Shown: positions 1 to 7,632, counted from the stretch's first letter. The stretch is 18,490 bases of DNA from an uncultured Eubacterium sp. (GCA_910584595.1 CAJUBQ010000002.1:1-18490), one strand, 5' to 3'. Notes: generated from the letters alone by a model not told the origin. A program made the numbers and translations.

Positions 1-2
1 AG

Positions 3-68
3 GATGTTCCAGCCAGCAAAACCATTCCGCCAGGTGCAGAGTCGTTCGGGAATCCATTAAGTAAATGA
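3..68 (+). CDS. C-terminal tail of an unidentified upstream gene (partial)
   Basis: The third frame is open from the window edge to a TGA at 66-68 and encodes 21 residues ending GNPLSK. The proline- and glycine-containing tail reads like a genuine protein end, whereas the other two forward frames give less protein-like sequence. The tail is too short to identify a family. A 160-base gap and a separate promoter-like site lie before rnfC, so this gene is probably not part of the Rnf operon. It could be a chance frame. Confidence 0.35.
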   Translation, partial: DVPASKTIPPGAESFGNPLSK

Positions 69-149
69 CATTGGGAGTGAACAGTAACCACAAATACAAA
101 ACTGTATTCTGAAAAATACAATCTGATCATACATATGAGAGAGAGGGTA

Positions 150-158
150 TGTTATAAT
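150..158 (+). promoter_or_regulatory. Extended -10 promoter for the rnf operon
   Basis: The site reads TGTTATAAT, a perfect TATAAT at 153-158 preceded by the TG of an extended -10. No good TTGACA-like -35 is present 16-18 bases upstream, which is tolerated for extended -10 promoters. It lies about 70 bases before the rnfC start and is the best sigma-A-type signal in the gap. Confidence 0.6.
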
Positions 159-228
159 CGACTGGTGAAATCGCATAAGGTATGCATGCATGATTTAAAT
201 ACTAATTAGAAAGAAGGGGACGTAAAAT

Positions 229-1548
229 ATGGGATTACGTACATTTAAAAATGGCGTCCATCCTTTCGAAGGAAAGGAATTGTCCAAGGAAAAGCCGGTG
301 CAGGAACTGCTCCCTAAGGGAGAACTGGTATTTCCGGTATCACAGCATATTGGCGCACCTGCAAAGCCGATTGTAAAGGTCGGTGATACCGTATTAAGAG
401 GCCAGGTCATAGCGGAGGCGGGGGGATTTGTGTCTGCTCCAATTCACTCATCTGTGTCCGGTACCGTCAAAAAGATTGAGCCGCGCCGTGTGCCGGTTGG
501 AGATCTGGTTAATTCGATTGTCATCGAAAGTGATGGAGAGATGAAAGAGGTCGAATATAAGCAATCTCCTAATATTTCCTTATTATCGAAAGAGGAAATT
601 ATTGAGAAAGTGAAAAATGCAGGCGTTGTAGGAATGGGTGGCGCCGGTTTCCCGACACATGTCAAGCTTTCGCCAAAGGAACCGGATAAAATCGAATACA
701 TAATAGCCAATTGTGCAGAATGTGAACCGTATCTTACCTCAGACTATAGACGTATGATGGAAAATCCGGAACAGCTTGTAGAGGGTATGAAGATTGTATT
801 GCAGCTTTTCCCACAGGCAAAAGGAATTTTTGGTGTGGAAAATAACAAAAAGGACTGTATTGAAAAGCTGGAAGAGATTGTAAAAGATGATCCGCGTCTG
901 GAAGTGGCAGAGCTTATGACGAAATATCCGCAGGGCGGGGAGCGTCAGCTTATCTATGCGGTTACCGGAAGATCGATTAATTCTGCCATGCTTCCAGCGG
1001 ATGCCGGTTGTATTGTAGATAATGTAGAGACGCTGGTAGCTGTTTATAATGCGGTAAAACTCGGAAAACCGGTTATGAACCGTATTTTTACCGTAACCGG
1101 AGATGCCGTCAGTGATCCGCGTAATTTTTATGTATGTACCGGGACAAATTTCCAGGAAATATTAGACGCAGCCGGTGGGTGTAAGCTTCCTCCTCAGAAG
1201 ATGATTGCCGGCGGACCGATGATGGGCTTTGCATTGTTTGGACTGGATATTCCTGCTACAAAGACCAGCTCTGCGCTGCTTTGTATGACAAAAGATGAAG
1301 TGGCAGCCTGTGCTCCGACTGCGTGTATCAATTGCGGCCGTTGTGTAGATGCCTGTCCGGAGCTTTTGATCCCATCCAGGCTTGCAAAGTTTTCGGATCA
1401 TGGAGATAAAGAGACGTTTGAAAAATGGAACGGAATGGAATGTGTGGAATGTGGAAGCTGCAGTTTTATCTGCCCGGCCAGAAGGCAGCTGGCACAGTCA
1501 ATTAAGACGATGAAGAAGAACATTCTTGCGGACAGAAGGAAAAAGTAA
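229..1548 (+). CDS. rnfC: RnfC, NADH-binding FMN/Fe-S subunit of the Rnf complex
   Basis: RnfC is the cytoplasmic subunit where the Rnf complex exchanges electrons with NAD+/NADH. The protein has 439 residues, the short clostridial form without the long C-terminal extension of proteobacterial RnfC. The N-terminal RnfC barrel region covers about residues 1-110. The glycine-rich nucleotide/FMN-binding motif GMGGAGF is at 135-141. An SLBB-like region precedes two ferredoxin-type 4Fe-4S motifs, CINCGRCVDACP at 366-377 and CVECGSCSFICP at 405-416. The start is supported by the purine-rich ribosome site GAAGGGG at 213-219, nine bases before the ATG. It is the first gene of the six-gene operon, with 60 bases before rnfD. 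Identification is secure. Confidence 0.97.
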   Translation: MGLRTFKNGVHPFEGKELSKEKPVQELLPKGELVFPVSQHIGAPAKPIVKVGDTVLRGQVIAEAGGFVSAPIHSSVSGTVKKIEPRRVPVGDLVNSIVIESDGEMKEVEYKQSPNISLLSKEEIIEKVKNAGVVGMGGAGFPTHVKLSPKEPDKIEYIIANCAECEPYLTSDYRRMMENPEQLVEGMKIVLQLFPQAKGIFGVENNKKDCIEKLEEIVKDDPRLEVAELMTKYPQGGERQLIYAVTGRSINSAMLPADAGCIVDNVETLVAVYNAVKLGKPVMNRIFTVTGDAVSDPRNFYVCTGTNFQEILDAAGGCKLPPQKMIAGGPMMGFALFGLDIPATKTSSALLCMTKDEVAACAPTACINCGRCVDACPELLIPSRLAKFSDHGDKETFEKWNGMECVECGSCSFICPARRQLAQSIKTMKKNILADRRKK

Positions 1549-1608
1549 GAAGAATTTGGAAAAAGAAGAAAGAAATAAAAAGGAATACGAAGAAAGAGGT
1601 GAACAACT

Positions 1609-2547
1609 GTGAGTGATATGTTAAAAGTTTCATCTTCACCACATGTCCGTGCCAAGGATACTACGGACAAAATTATGCTGTATGTTATTCTGGCATTGCT
1701 GCCTACCAGTCTGTTCGGCGTTTACAACTTTGGACTGCGGGCCTTAATCCTGATCGTGATTACCATTTTAAGCTGCTTGGCTTCGGAATGGGCATTTGAG
1801 AAAATTACAAAACGGCCAAATACACTGCGTGACTTAAGCGCGGTTGTAACCGGTCTGCTGCTGGCATTGAACCTTCCGGTTTCCCTTCCATACTGGCAGG
1901 CGGTATTAGGCGGCGTTTTTGCTATTGTTGTTGTAAAAATGCTGTTCGGCGGTTTGGGACAAAACTTTATGAATCCGGCGCTTGGCGCAAGATGCTTCCT
2001 GTTGATTTCATTTACCGGAAGTATGACGGCATTTACCTATGACGGCGTAAGTACAGCGACGCCGCTGGCTCTGTTAAAAAGCGGGGAACAGCTGGATGTG
2101 ACCGTGATGGATATGCTTATCGGAAAGACTGCCGGTACGATCGGCGAGACTTCTGCGATTGCAATATTAATCGGCGCGATCTTTTTGATTTTAATGGGAG
2201 TCATTGATCTGCGGATCCCGGCTTCCTATATTATTACTTTTACGATTTTTATTTTGCTGTTTGGCGGACACGGATTTGATTGGACATTTGTTACGGCCCA
2301 GCTTTGCGGCGGCGGCATTATGCTCGGTGCGTTCTTTATGGCGACGGATTACGTTACTTCACCGATTACTCCGCTTGGACAGATCATCTTTGGTATTATT
2401 TTAGGGCTGCTGACCGGAATTTTCCGTATTTTCGGTGCAAATGCAGAAGGTGTATCCTATGCGATCATTTTCAGCAACTTGTTAGTGCCGCTGATTGAAC
2501 GGTTTACAGTTCCGACAGCATTTGGCAAAGGAGGGAAGCAGGCATGA
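1609..2547 (+). CDS. rnfD: RnfD, membrane flavoprotein subunit of the Rnf complex
   Basis: RnfD is a polytopic inner-membrane subunit, homologous to NqrB, that carries covalently bound FMN and takes part in ion-coupled electron transfer. The 312-residue protein is almost entirely hydrophobic, with many membrane segments from about residue 22 onward. The motif STATPL at 148-153 matches the flavinylation site seen in RnfD/NqrB, and the Thr before Pro (151) is the likely FMN attachment residue. The start is GTG: AAAGAGGTG at 1593-1601 sits seven bases before it, while the nearby ATG at 1618 would be 16 bases away. The stop overlaps the rnfG start in ATGA, which indicates translational coupling. 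Confidence 0.97.
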   Translation: MSDMLKVSSSPHVRAKDTTDKIMLYVILALLPTSLFGVYNFGLRALILIVITILSCLASEWAFEKITKRPNTLRDLSAVVTGLLLALNLPVSLPYWQAVLGGVFAIVVVKMLFGGLGQNFMNPALGARCFLLISFTGSMTAFTYDGVSTATPLALLKSGEQLDVTVMDMLIGKTAGTIGETSAIAILIGAIFLILMGVIDLRIPASYIITFTIFILLFGGHGFDWTFVTAQLCGGGIMLGAFFMATDYVTSPITPLGQIIFGIILGLLTGIFRIFGANAEGVSYAIIFSNLLVPLIERFTVPTAFGKGGKQA

Positions 2548-3149
2548 AAAAGATTATCCATGATGCAGTAATCCTTACGATCATTACAGTGGTAGCCGGC
2601 TTTTTACTTGGTTTTGTGCATGATATTACGTTAGAGCCAATTGCAACCGCGACTTTTAATAAAGAGCAGGCTGCATATAAAACGGTATTTGCAGATGCGG
2701 CTTCTTTTGAAGAGTATGCGGATTTTGATGCAGATGCAGCGACAAAAGCCGCAGCAGATGCCGGATTTGCCAATGACCTTGTAGAAGGGGCTCAGGTGGC
2801 TTTGGATGCTTCCGGCAATCCGCTCGGTTATGTAATTACAGTTACATCTACAGAAGGCAGTCAGGCGAATATCACATTGTCTATGGGCGTGACGATGGAA
2901 GGCGTGTTAAACGGATATGAGACGACAGCTATCAGCGAGACGCCGGGTCTTGGATCTAAGGTAGCGGATGCAGATTTTAAATCTCAGTTTGAAGGCAAAA
3001 GTGTGGAGACATTTACGGTTACAAAAACAGGTTCGTCTTCAGATAGTGAGATTGATGCGTTAAGCGGCGCTACCATTTCTACAAGAGCCGTTACGAATGC
3101 GGTCAATGCAGGACTTGCTTATTTTAGAAGTATAGGAGGCGGTAATTAA
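2544..3149 (+). CDS. rnfG: RnfG, covalent-FMN periplasmic-side subunit of the Rnf complex
   Basis: RnfG (NqrC homologue) is anchored by one N-terminal membrane helix and exposes an FMN-binding domain on the outer face of the membrane. The 201-residue protein has a hydrophobic helix at about residues 7-26, an extracytoplasmic domain rich in Ala and acidic residues, and the diagnostic flavinylation motif SGAT at 174-177, with Thr177 as the expected phosphoester-FMN site. The ATG overlaps the rnfD stop by four bases and the stop overlaps the rnfE start by one base (TAATG). The partner that attaches the flavin (ApbE-type transferase) is not in this window. Confidence 0.97.
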   Translation: MKKIIHDAVILTIITVVAGFLLGFVHDITLEPIATATFNKEQAAYKTVFADAASFEEYADFDADAATKAAADAGFANDLVEGAQVALDASGNPLGYVITVTSTEGSQANITLSMGVTMEGVLNGYETTAISETPGLGSKVADADFKSQFEGKSVETFTVTKTGSSSDSEIDALSGATISTRAVTNAVNAGLAYFRSIGGGN

Positions 3150-3916
3150 TGGGTGCAGAAAATAATAAAAATACCAGCCTGGGACAGATTTGTACCGAAC
3201 GTCTGCAGAATGGCATTATTAAAGAAAATCCAACTTTTATTCTGATGCTTGGCATGTGTCCGACGCTTGCGGTTACCACATCAGCGATGAATGGGGTTGG
3301 TATGGGATTGTCTACAACGGTTGTGCTGATTATGTCTAATCTGATGATCTCACTGCTGCGTAAAATTATTCCGGATGGTGTGCGTATGCCGGCATTTATC
3401 GTAGTTGTGGCGTCTTTTGTAACGATTATTCAGTTTTTAATGCAAGGCTATTTTGATGATTTGTATGCTTCACTGGGCTTGTATATTCCTCTGATCGTTG
3501 TAAACTGTATTATATTAGGGCGTGCGGAAAGCTACGCATCTAAAAATCCGGTAATTCCGTCTATATTCGACGGTATCGGTATGGGGCTCGGATTTACCTG
3601 TGGTCTGACTTTAATCGGTATTTTCCGTGAGATTCTTGGCGCAGGGCAGATTTTTGGCGTACAGGCGCTTCCGCTTGCGGATGCAGCAGCCGGAAAAGCC
3701 GGTTATACACCGATTACAATCTTTGTACTTGCGCCGGGAGCGTTTTTTGTATTATCGATGCTTGTTGCAGTGATGAATATTTTGAGAAAACGCGCAGAAG
3801 CGAAAGGAAAGCCGTTGGCTCCGGCGCAGGGATGTCTGGCAGGAGATTGTTCTTCCTGCGGCAATGCACTGTGCAGCGGCCATCTGCATTCCAGTGAAAA
3901 GAAAAATGAAGGTTAG
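3149..3916 (+). CDS. rnfE: RnfE, integral membrane subunit of the Rnf complex with Cys-rich tail
   Basis: RnfE (NqrD homologue) pairs with RnfA in the membrane. The two half-sites hold a shared 2Fe-2S cluster in the known Rnf/Nqr structures. Both expected cysteines are present: Cys37 in LGMCPTL and Cys120 in VVNCIILG. About six hydrophobic segments span residues 30-215. At 255 residues it is somewhat longer than the proteobacterial protein. The extra length is a hydrophilic tail with Cys229, Cys234, Cys237 and Cys242 followed by His245 and His247, a possible metal-binding site. The start overlaps the rnfG stop by one base. Confidence 0.96.
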   Translation: MGAENNKNTSLGQICTERLQNGIIKENPTFILMLGMCPTLAVTTSAMNGVGMGLSTTVVLIMSNLMISLLRKIIPDGVRMPAFIVVVASFVTIIQFLMQGYFDDLYASLGLYIPLIVVNCIILGRAESYASKNPVIPSIFDGIGMGLGFTCGLTLIGIFREILGAGQIFGVQALPLADAAAGKAGYTPITIFVLAPGAFFVLSMLVAVMNILRKRAEAKGKPLAPAQGCLAGDCSSCGNALCSGHLHSSEKKNEG

Positions 3917-3928
3917 GAGGACCGGAAG

Positions 3929-4504
3929 ATGACAGAATTAATCTTAACCGCCATTGGCGCGGCAATTGTAAATAATGTAGTACTCAGCCAGTTCCTTGGA
4001 ATCTGTCCGTTCCTTGGCGTATCAAAGAAAGTTGACACAGCGGCAGGCATGGGCGCCGCGGTTATTTTTGTAACATCTCTGGCAGCGTTTGTTACGGGTA
4101 TCATTTATAAATTTATTTTATATCCGGCAAATATTTCTTATTTGCAGACAATTGTATTTATTGTTGTGATTGCAGCGCTTGTACAGTTTGTAGAAATGTT
4201 TTTAAAGAAATTTATGCACTCTTTGTATGAATCGCTTGGCGTATATTTACCGCTTATTACAACGAACTGTGCAGTGCTTGGCGTAGCTTTAAACAGTGTT
4301 ACTTACGGATATGGCATTTTAAAGACGGTCGTATATGGTTTTTCCACTGCGTTTGGTTTCTTTATTGCCATTGTTATTATGGCAGGCCTGCGTGAAAAAA
4401 TTGAGTACAATGATGTGCCTGAGACATTCAAAGGCTCTGCGATCGTACTGGTTACAGCAGGACTGATGTCTATCGCATTTTTCGGATTTTCCGGAGTTAT
4501 ATAG
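3929..4504 (+). CDS. rnfA: RnfA, integral membrane subunit of the Rnf complex
   Basis: RnfA (NqrE homologue) is the second half of the RnfA/RnfE membrane pair that carries electrons through the bilayer. The 191-residue protein is close to the usual length and consists of about six membrane helices. The conserved cluster cysteines are Cys26 in LGICPFLG and Cys114 in TTNCAVLG, matching those of RnfE. TAGGAGG at 3914-3920 is a strong ribosome site at normal distance from the ATG and overlaps the rnfE stop. The gene is fifth in the operon. Confidence 0.97.
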   Translation: MTELILTAIGAAIVNNVVLSQFLGICPFLGVSKKVDTAAGMGAAVIFVTSLAAFVTGIIYKFILYPANISYLQTIVFIVVIAALVQFVEMFLKKFMHSLYESLGVYLPLITTNCAVLGVALNSVTYGYGILKTVVYGFSTAFGFFIAIVIMAGLREKIEYNDVPETFKGSAIVLVTAGLMSIAFFGFSGVI

Positions 4505-4516
4505 GAGGACAGTCAG

Positions 4517-5323
4517 ATGAATATAACAGCTATTATCATTGCTGCCGCTGCGGTCGGCGGCACAGGAATCCTGGTTGGCCTGATACTTGGCATCGCGGGA
4601 GACCGTTTAAAGGTAGAAGTCGATGAAAGAGAAGAAAAGATCATGGGTGTCCTTCCTGGCAATAACTGCGGCGGCTGTGGCTATCCGGGATGTTCCGGCC
4701 TTGCCTCAGCAATCGTCAAAGGCGAAGCTCCGGTTGGCCAGTGTCCGGTTGGCGGCCCGTCTGTAGCAGCAGCGATCGGTGAGATTATGGGTGTAGCGGC
4801 AGAAGAAGGAGGACTTAAAGTTGCATTTGTAAAATGCGGCGGCAACTGTGAAAAAGCAAAGCAGGATTATGAATACAGCGGCGTCGAAGATTGTCAGGCG
4901 GTTGCATATGTACCAAATAAAGGGCCAAAATCCTGTAACTATGGATGTATGGGCTTTGGCTCCTGCGTAAAGGCATGTCCGTTTGACGCGGTACGTATCG
5001 TAGACGGTATTGCAGTTGTAGATCCGGAAGCATGCAAAGCATGCGGCAAGTGTGTAGCGGTATGTCCGAATCAGCTGATCGAGCTGGTGCCATACGACGC
5101 ACCGGTAAAAGTACACTGTAATTCCAAAGGAAAAGGCAAGGAAGTTATGGCAGCCTGTTCCGTAGGCTGTATCGGATGCCATTTGTGTGAGAAAAACTGT
5201 GAACATGACGCTATTCATGTGACAGATAATATCGCACATATTGATTATACAAAATGTACCGGGTGCGGCGCTTGTGTAGAAAAGTGCCCGAAAAAAGTCA
5301 TTCATATGGAAGCAAAATCATAA
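4517..5323 (+). CDS. rnfB: RnfB, ferredoxin-accepting Fe-S subunit of the Rnf complex
   Basis: RnfB is the electron entry subunit, taking electrons from reduced ferredoxin. The 268-residue protein begins with one membrane helix (about 5-27). The RnfB-specific cluster motif follows: Cys51, Cys54, Cys59 and Cys76, with NNCGGCGYPGC at 49-59. Four further cysteine groups follow: 140/144/150/154, 173/176/179/183, 214/218/221/224 (with 228) and 247/250/253/257. Clostridial and acetogen RnfB proteins are longer and carry more clusters than the proteobacterial form of about 190 residues. AGGAGG at 4503-4508 supports the start. It is the last gene of the operon, followed by a terminator. Confidence 0.97.
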   Translation: MNITAIIIAAAAVGGTGILVGLILGIAGDRLKVEVDEREEKIMGVLPGNNCGGCGYPGCSGLASAIVKGEAPVGQCPVGGPSVAAAIGEIMGVAAEEGGLKVAFVKCGGNCEKAKQDYEYSGVEDCQAVAYVPNKGPKSCNYGCMGFGSCVKACPFDAVRIVDGIAVVDPEACKACGKCVAVCPNQLIELVPYDAPVKVHCNSKGKGKEVMAACSVGCIGCHLCEKNCEHDAIHVTDNIAHIDYTKCTGCGACVEKCPKKVIHMEAKS

Positions 5324-5334
5324 GAAAGAATCGG

Positions 5335-5370
5335 ATAAAACCTCTGGATGCCATTTCAGAGGTTTTATTT
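5335..5370 (+). terminator. Intrinsic terminator of the rnf operon
   Basis: ATAAAACCTCTG at 5335-5346 is perfectly complementary to CAGAGGTTTTAT at 5357-5368, with a 10-base loop. The descending arm supplies the U-run. It lies 12 bases after the rnfB stop. Confidence 0.88.
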
Positions 5371-5411
5371 GATGTTGTTGCTTTTTATTCCAAACTATAT
5401 GAAAAGGGAGT

Positions 5412-5442
5412 AGTATATTGTTCTATACTGTTCTATACTGTT
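5412..5442 (+). repeat. Tandem 10-base repeat with overlapping dyad
   Basis: TGTTCTATAC occurs twice in tandem (5419-5428 and 5429-5438), followed by a third TGTT. The dyad AGTATA/TATACT (5412-5417 and 5424-5429) overlaps it. The block ends about 20 bases before the -35 of the next gene and could be an activator or repressor site. No function is shown. Confidence 0.45.
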
Positions 5443-5463
5443 TGCCTTGTATTTTTAAAAAAC

Positions 5464-5491
5464 TTGCCATAGTGGAAAAATATGTTACAAT
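5464..5491 (+). promoter_or_regulatory. Promoter of the coiled-coil protein gene
   Basis: TTGCCA at 5464-5469 and TACAAT at 5486-5491 are separated by 16 bases, with TG at 5483-5484 extending the -10. The layout fits a vegetative promoter and implies a leader of about 20 bases. Confidence 0.7.
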
Positions 5492-5520
5492 AGAGTAACA
5501 GAGAAAGGGGGAATAAGCGT

Positions 5521-5889
5521 ATGTTAGATCAGCAGGATATCGTCATCTTAAAAAATATGATGGAATCTGTAATGGATGAAAAACTTGTGATTTTGGAAGC
5601 ATCTATGATGGCGAAGGTAGAGGAGAAACTTACAAGGACAGAAAATCTTATTTTAGAAGAATTAGAGCGTACAAGAACTATTTTAGAAGATAAGATTCAA
5701 AAGGTGCAGGATCAGGTAGACGAATTAAATCAGTATTACAGCATCACCAGATTAGAAAATGATAATACCGTGTTGTTTTTAAAAAGAGTAGATGCATTGG
5801 AAAAGAGAGTGGATAAGCTGGAAGAAGAACAGTACAAAAGAGAAGAAAACAGCCATAATGCCAGCCATTTAATGGCGGCAGAAGGCTAA
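5521..5889 (+). CDS. Small acidic coiled-coil protein of unknown function
   Basis: This 122-residue soluble protein has no signal peptide or membrane segment. From about residue 18 to 106 it is rich in Glu, Lys, Leu and Arg with heptad-like spacing, giving a predicted coiled coil in two stretches (about 25-72 and 80-106), broken by a short NQYYSITR segment. It ends in a polar tail. It resembles small coiled-coil proteins of Clostridia that have no assigned role. The start is supported by GAAAGGGGG at about 5502-5510. It has its own promoter and terminator, so it is a single-gene unit rather than part of the rnf operon. A structural or oligomerisation role is possible but not shown. Confidence 0.85.
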   Translation: MLDQQDIVILKNMMESVMDEKLVILEASMMAKVEEKLTRTENLILEELERTRTILEDKIQKVQDQVDELNQYYSITRLENDNTVLFLKRVDALEKRVDKLEEEQYKREENSHNASHLMAAEG

Positions 5890-5914
5890 GTGCGGCATGA
5901 ATGGAGCCTTTTTT
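5882..5914 (+). terminator. Putative terminator overlapping the coiled-coil gene stop
   Basis: AAGGCT at 5882-5887 pairs with AGCCTT at 5905-5910 and is followed by TTTT. The stem is short and the loop is 17 bases, so this is a weaker terminator than the one after rnfB. Confidence 0.5.
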
Positions 5915-5948
5915 AACAAAGTTACATATTATAAGGGGAGTAACAGCA

Positions 5949-6020
5949 TTGGCAGATGAGTCGTTGGAAACAGAGATAAGATCTTGTTTTATCAATAACT
6001 TAGGAACTGTTCAAAAATAA
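5949..6020 (+). CDS. Possible 23-residue peptide or truncated gene start
   Basis: A TTG codon at 5949 is preceded, eight bases away, by the good ribosome site AAGGGGAG (5933-5940). The frame encodes 23 residues beginning ADESLETEIRSC and stops at 6018-6020, inside the left arm of a hairpin. It may be a real small protein or the 5' end of a gene lost when the hairpin sequence arrived. No promoter is obvious. It is listed because the ribosome site is better than chance usually gives. Confidence 0.25.
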   Translation: MADESLETEIRSCFINNLGTVQK

Positions 6021-6035
6021 CTTTTTAATAGTTCC
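6001..6035. repeat. Inverted repeat, hairpin with 10-bp outer stem
   Basis: AGGAACTGTT is complementary to AATAGTTCCT with one G-U pair. Inside, AAAAA and TTTTT can extend the stem past one bulged C, leaving the loop TAAC. It lacks a following T-run, so it is not a typical plus-strand terminator. Confidence 0.55.
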
Positions 6036-6083
6036 TTATTATATAAAAAAGAATATTGCAGATCAGTATTTGTGGATTAATAC

Positions 6084-6130
6084 AAAAGAATGTGCTTTTA
6101 TTTTTTAAAATAAAAGCACATTCTTTTTTT
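6084..6130 (+). terminator. Strong intrinsic terminator with perfect 21-bp inverted repeat
   Basis: Bases 6084-6104 are perfectly complementary to 6107-6127, with GAATGTGC and GCACATTC in the more G+C-rich part of the stem. T residues run from 6124 to 6130. The left arm starts with AAAA, so it could also work weakly on the other strand. No convincing gene ends just upstream, which leaves open what transcript it terminates. Confidence 0.8.
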
Positions 6131-6234
6131 GATAATAAAATATTTGCAAAACTTTTTTTGTTGTTAATATCGGTAATTCTTTCCATTAGGATCAAACAGA
6201 ACTTGTCTAATATTACTAAATTTTTGGATTTTAG

Positions 6235-6263
6235 TTGCAAAAGATTAAAAAACCGAATAAAAT
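6235..6263 (+). promoter_or_regulatory. Promoter of the glycosyltransferase run
   Basis: TTGCAA at 6235-6240 and TAAAAT at 6258-6263 are separated by exactly 17 bases, about 80 bases before the ATG of the first glycosyltransferase gene. A second A+T-rich candidate, TATACT at 6293-6298, lacks a recognisable -35. Confidence 0.55.
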
Positions 6264-6341
6264 ACTAATAGTCACTAAAAATAGAAATAATATATACTAT
6301 AAGAACACGTTTTGTTTGATAACCATGATAAAAGGAAGTCT

Positions 6342-7526
6342 ATGAAAATAACACAATTATTTAAAATCTACTGGCCGGATAACGGAGGCGGTATTGCAAA
6401 GGTGATGGAAAGCATAGCGGAAGGATTTTCTGATTGTGAACAGGAAATTATTGTATGCCAGAATTCCAGACATAAAAAAAGTGTATTTGAAAGTTACCGG
6501 GGCGTGGCGGTATGCAGATGCAGACAGTTGTTTGATTTACTGTCGACGCCAATTTCGCTTCAGTTTTTGTTTGAAGTAAAGAAGCGAACAAAACGCTCAG
6601 ATATTGTTATTTACCATTTTCCGTATCCGATGGCTGATCTGGCAGTTTTGTTCGGCCTGTATTCCGGTAGTTTGGTAGTATGGTGGCATTGCGGATTTGA
6701 AAAATATAAAAAGATGGCGCCATTTTATCGTCCCCTCGTTATGCATACGCTTAAAAAAGCAGACAGGATTTTAGTATCGTCTGAAGGCAACATTAAAAAT
6801 TCTGAAGCGCTCCGCCGTTTTCAGAAAAAATGCAGCATTATTCCTTTCTGCGTAAGTAATGAATGTCTGCAGAGGGGCAGAGTATTTGCAGAAAACAGTT
6901 TTCAGAAGGAGCATAAGACGTATGAGGATGGAAGTAACAATTCTCAGATTAGGATTCTATTCATAGGACGTTTAGTATGGTATAAAGGATGCGATATTTT
7001 GCTGAAAGCGTTTGCTGTTTTGCAGCATCGAAAAACGATGCGGCAAAAAGACTGTAGTCTTGTGCTGGTTGGCAGCGGGCCGCTGGAACAGGAATTAAGG
7101 AATCTTGCAGAGTCATTAAGTCTTAAAAATGTTATGTTTACAGGGATGATATCTGAAGAAGAGAAAATGAAACAGATAGAGGCATGTGATTTTCTCGTAC
7201 TTCCATCCATATCAAAAGCGGAAGCATTTGCAGTCGTACAGCTGGAGGCTATGGCATTTGGAAAACCTGTGATTAATACGGCGTTAAACAGCGGCGTACC
7301 TTATGTCAGTATCGACGGTATCACAGGGAAGACGGTAAAGCCGGGAAGCGTACGTGAATTGGCAGCTGCGTTGGAAACATTGGCAATCGATCATCGACTG
7401 CGGCAGGAATACGGACAAAATGCATTGCAGGTTATACAAAAAGAATATACACACGACTTAATGATAAAAAGGCACCGTAAGGTGTTTGAGCAATTGCAAA
7501 AACGTACAAAAATAAAAAATGATTGA
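6342..7526 (+). CDS. GT4-family glycosyltransferase, first of four
   Basis: This is a cytoplasmic retaining glycosyltransferase of the GT-B fold, expected to transfer a sugar from a nucleotide-sugar donor to a glycan or lipid acceptor. The 394-residue protein has an N-terminal Rossmann domain opening MKITQLFKIYWPDNGGGIAK, the donor-domain strand FIGRLVWYKG at 207-216, and the EX7E motif EAFAVVQLE with Glu294 and Glu302, followed by GVPYVSIDGITG. I place the start at ATG 6342 because AAAGGAAG (6331-6338) lies just before it and the family N-terminus begins there. An in-frame TTG at 6312 would add ten polar residues. Sugar and acceptor specificity cannot be read. It opens a run of four GT4 genes. 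Confidence 0.9.
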   Translation: MKITQLFKIYWPDNGGGIAKVMESIAEGFSDCEQEIIVCQNSRHKKSVFESYRGVAVCRCRQLFDLLSTPISLQFLFEVKKRTKRSDIVIYHFPYPMADLAVLFGLYSGSLVVWWHCGFEKYKKMAPFYRPLVMHTLKKADRILVSSEGNIKNSEALRRFQKKCSIIPFCVSNECLQRGRVFAENSFQKEHKTYEDGSNNSQIRILFIGRLVWYKGCDILLKAFAVLQHRKTMRQKDCSLVLVGSGPLEQELRNLAESLSLKNVMFTGMISEEEKMKQIEACDFLVLPSISKAEAFAVVQLEAMAFGKPVINTALNSGVPYVSIDGITGKTVKPGSVRELAAALETLAIDHRLRQEYGQNALQVIQKEYTHDLMIKRHRKVFEQLQKRTKIKND

Positions 7527-7529
7527 TAT

Positions 7530-7632
7530 ATATGAAAATTCACATAAAGAAACAGAAATATAAAAAAGAATAATGAACCATAAATATGAAACCATGAAGA
7601 TTGAAACAGAAACAATGGAACATAAATATGAA
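7530..7632 (+). repeat. Short degenerate repeats in the leader of the second glycosyltransferase
   Basis: The phrase CATAAATATGAA occurs at about 7578-7589 and again at about 7621-7632, each after GAA(C). Related A-rich phrases (ACATAAAGAAACAGAAAT, ATGAAGATTGAAACAG) lie between them. The 3' copy contains the ATG start of the next gene. The block looks like local duplication of a translation start region. Confidence 0.4.

Larger units (their letters stand above)
5915..6341. other. Largely non-coding A+T-rich spacer
   Basis: This 427-base gap before the glycosyltransferase run holds a possible 23-codon frame (5949-6020), a hairpin (6001-6035), a very strong hairpin with a T-run (6084-6130) and the promoter of the next gene (6235-6263). 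Short frames on either strand through 6025-6268 cross the hairpin, have no ribosome site and are strongly A+T-rich, so I do not call them genes. The two hairpins suggest either a small transcript or remnants of an element. Confidence 0.6.

Noticed and set aside
93..108. AATACA/TGTATT dyad as terminator of the upstream gene
   Set aside because: The stem is only six base pairs, A+T-rich, and no T-run follows.
4706..5305. Antisense 199-codon frame opposite rnfB
   Set aside because: It is a shadow of the cysteine-rich rnfB coding sequence; its translation is rich in Cys, Tyr and Thr with no domain-like order and no start signal.
6056..6268. Short plus- and minus-strand frames of about 70 codons
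   Set aside because: They run through the terminator hairpin, are strongly A+T-rich and lack ribosome sites.
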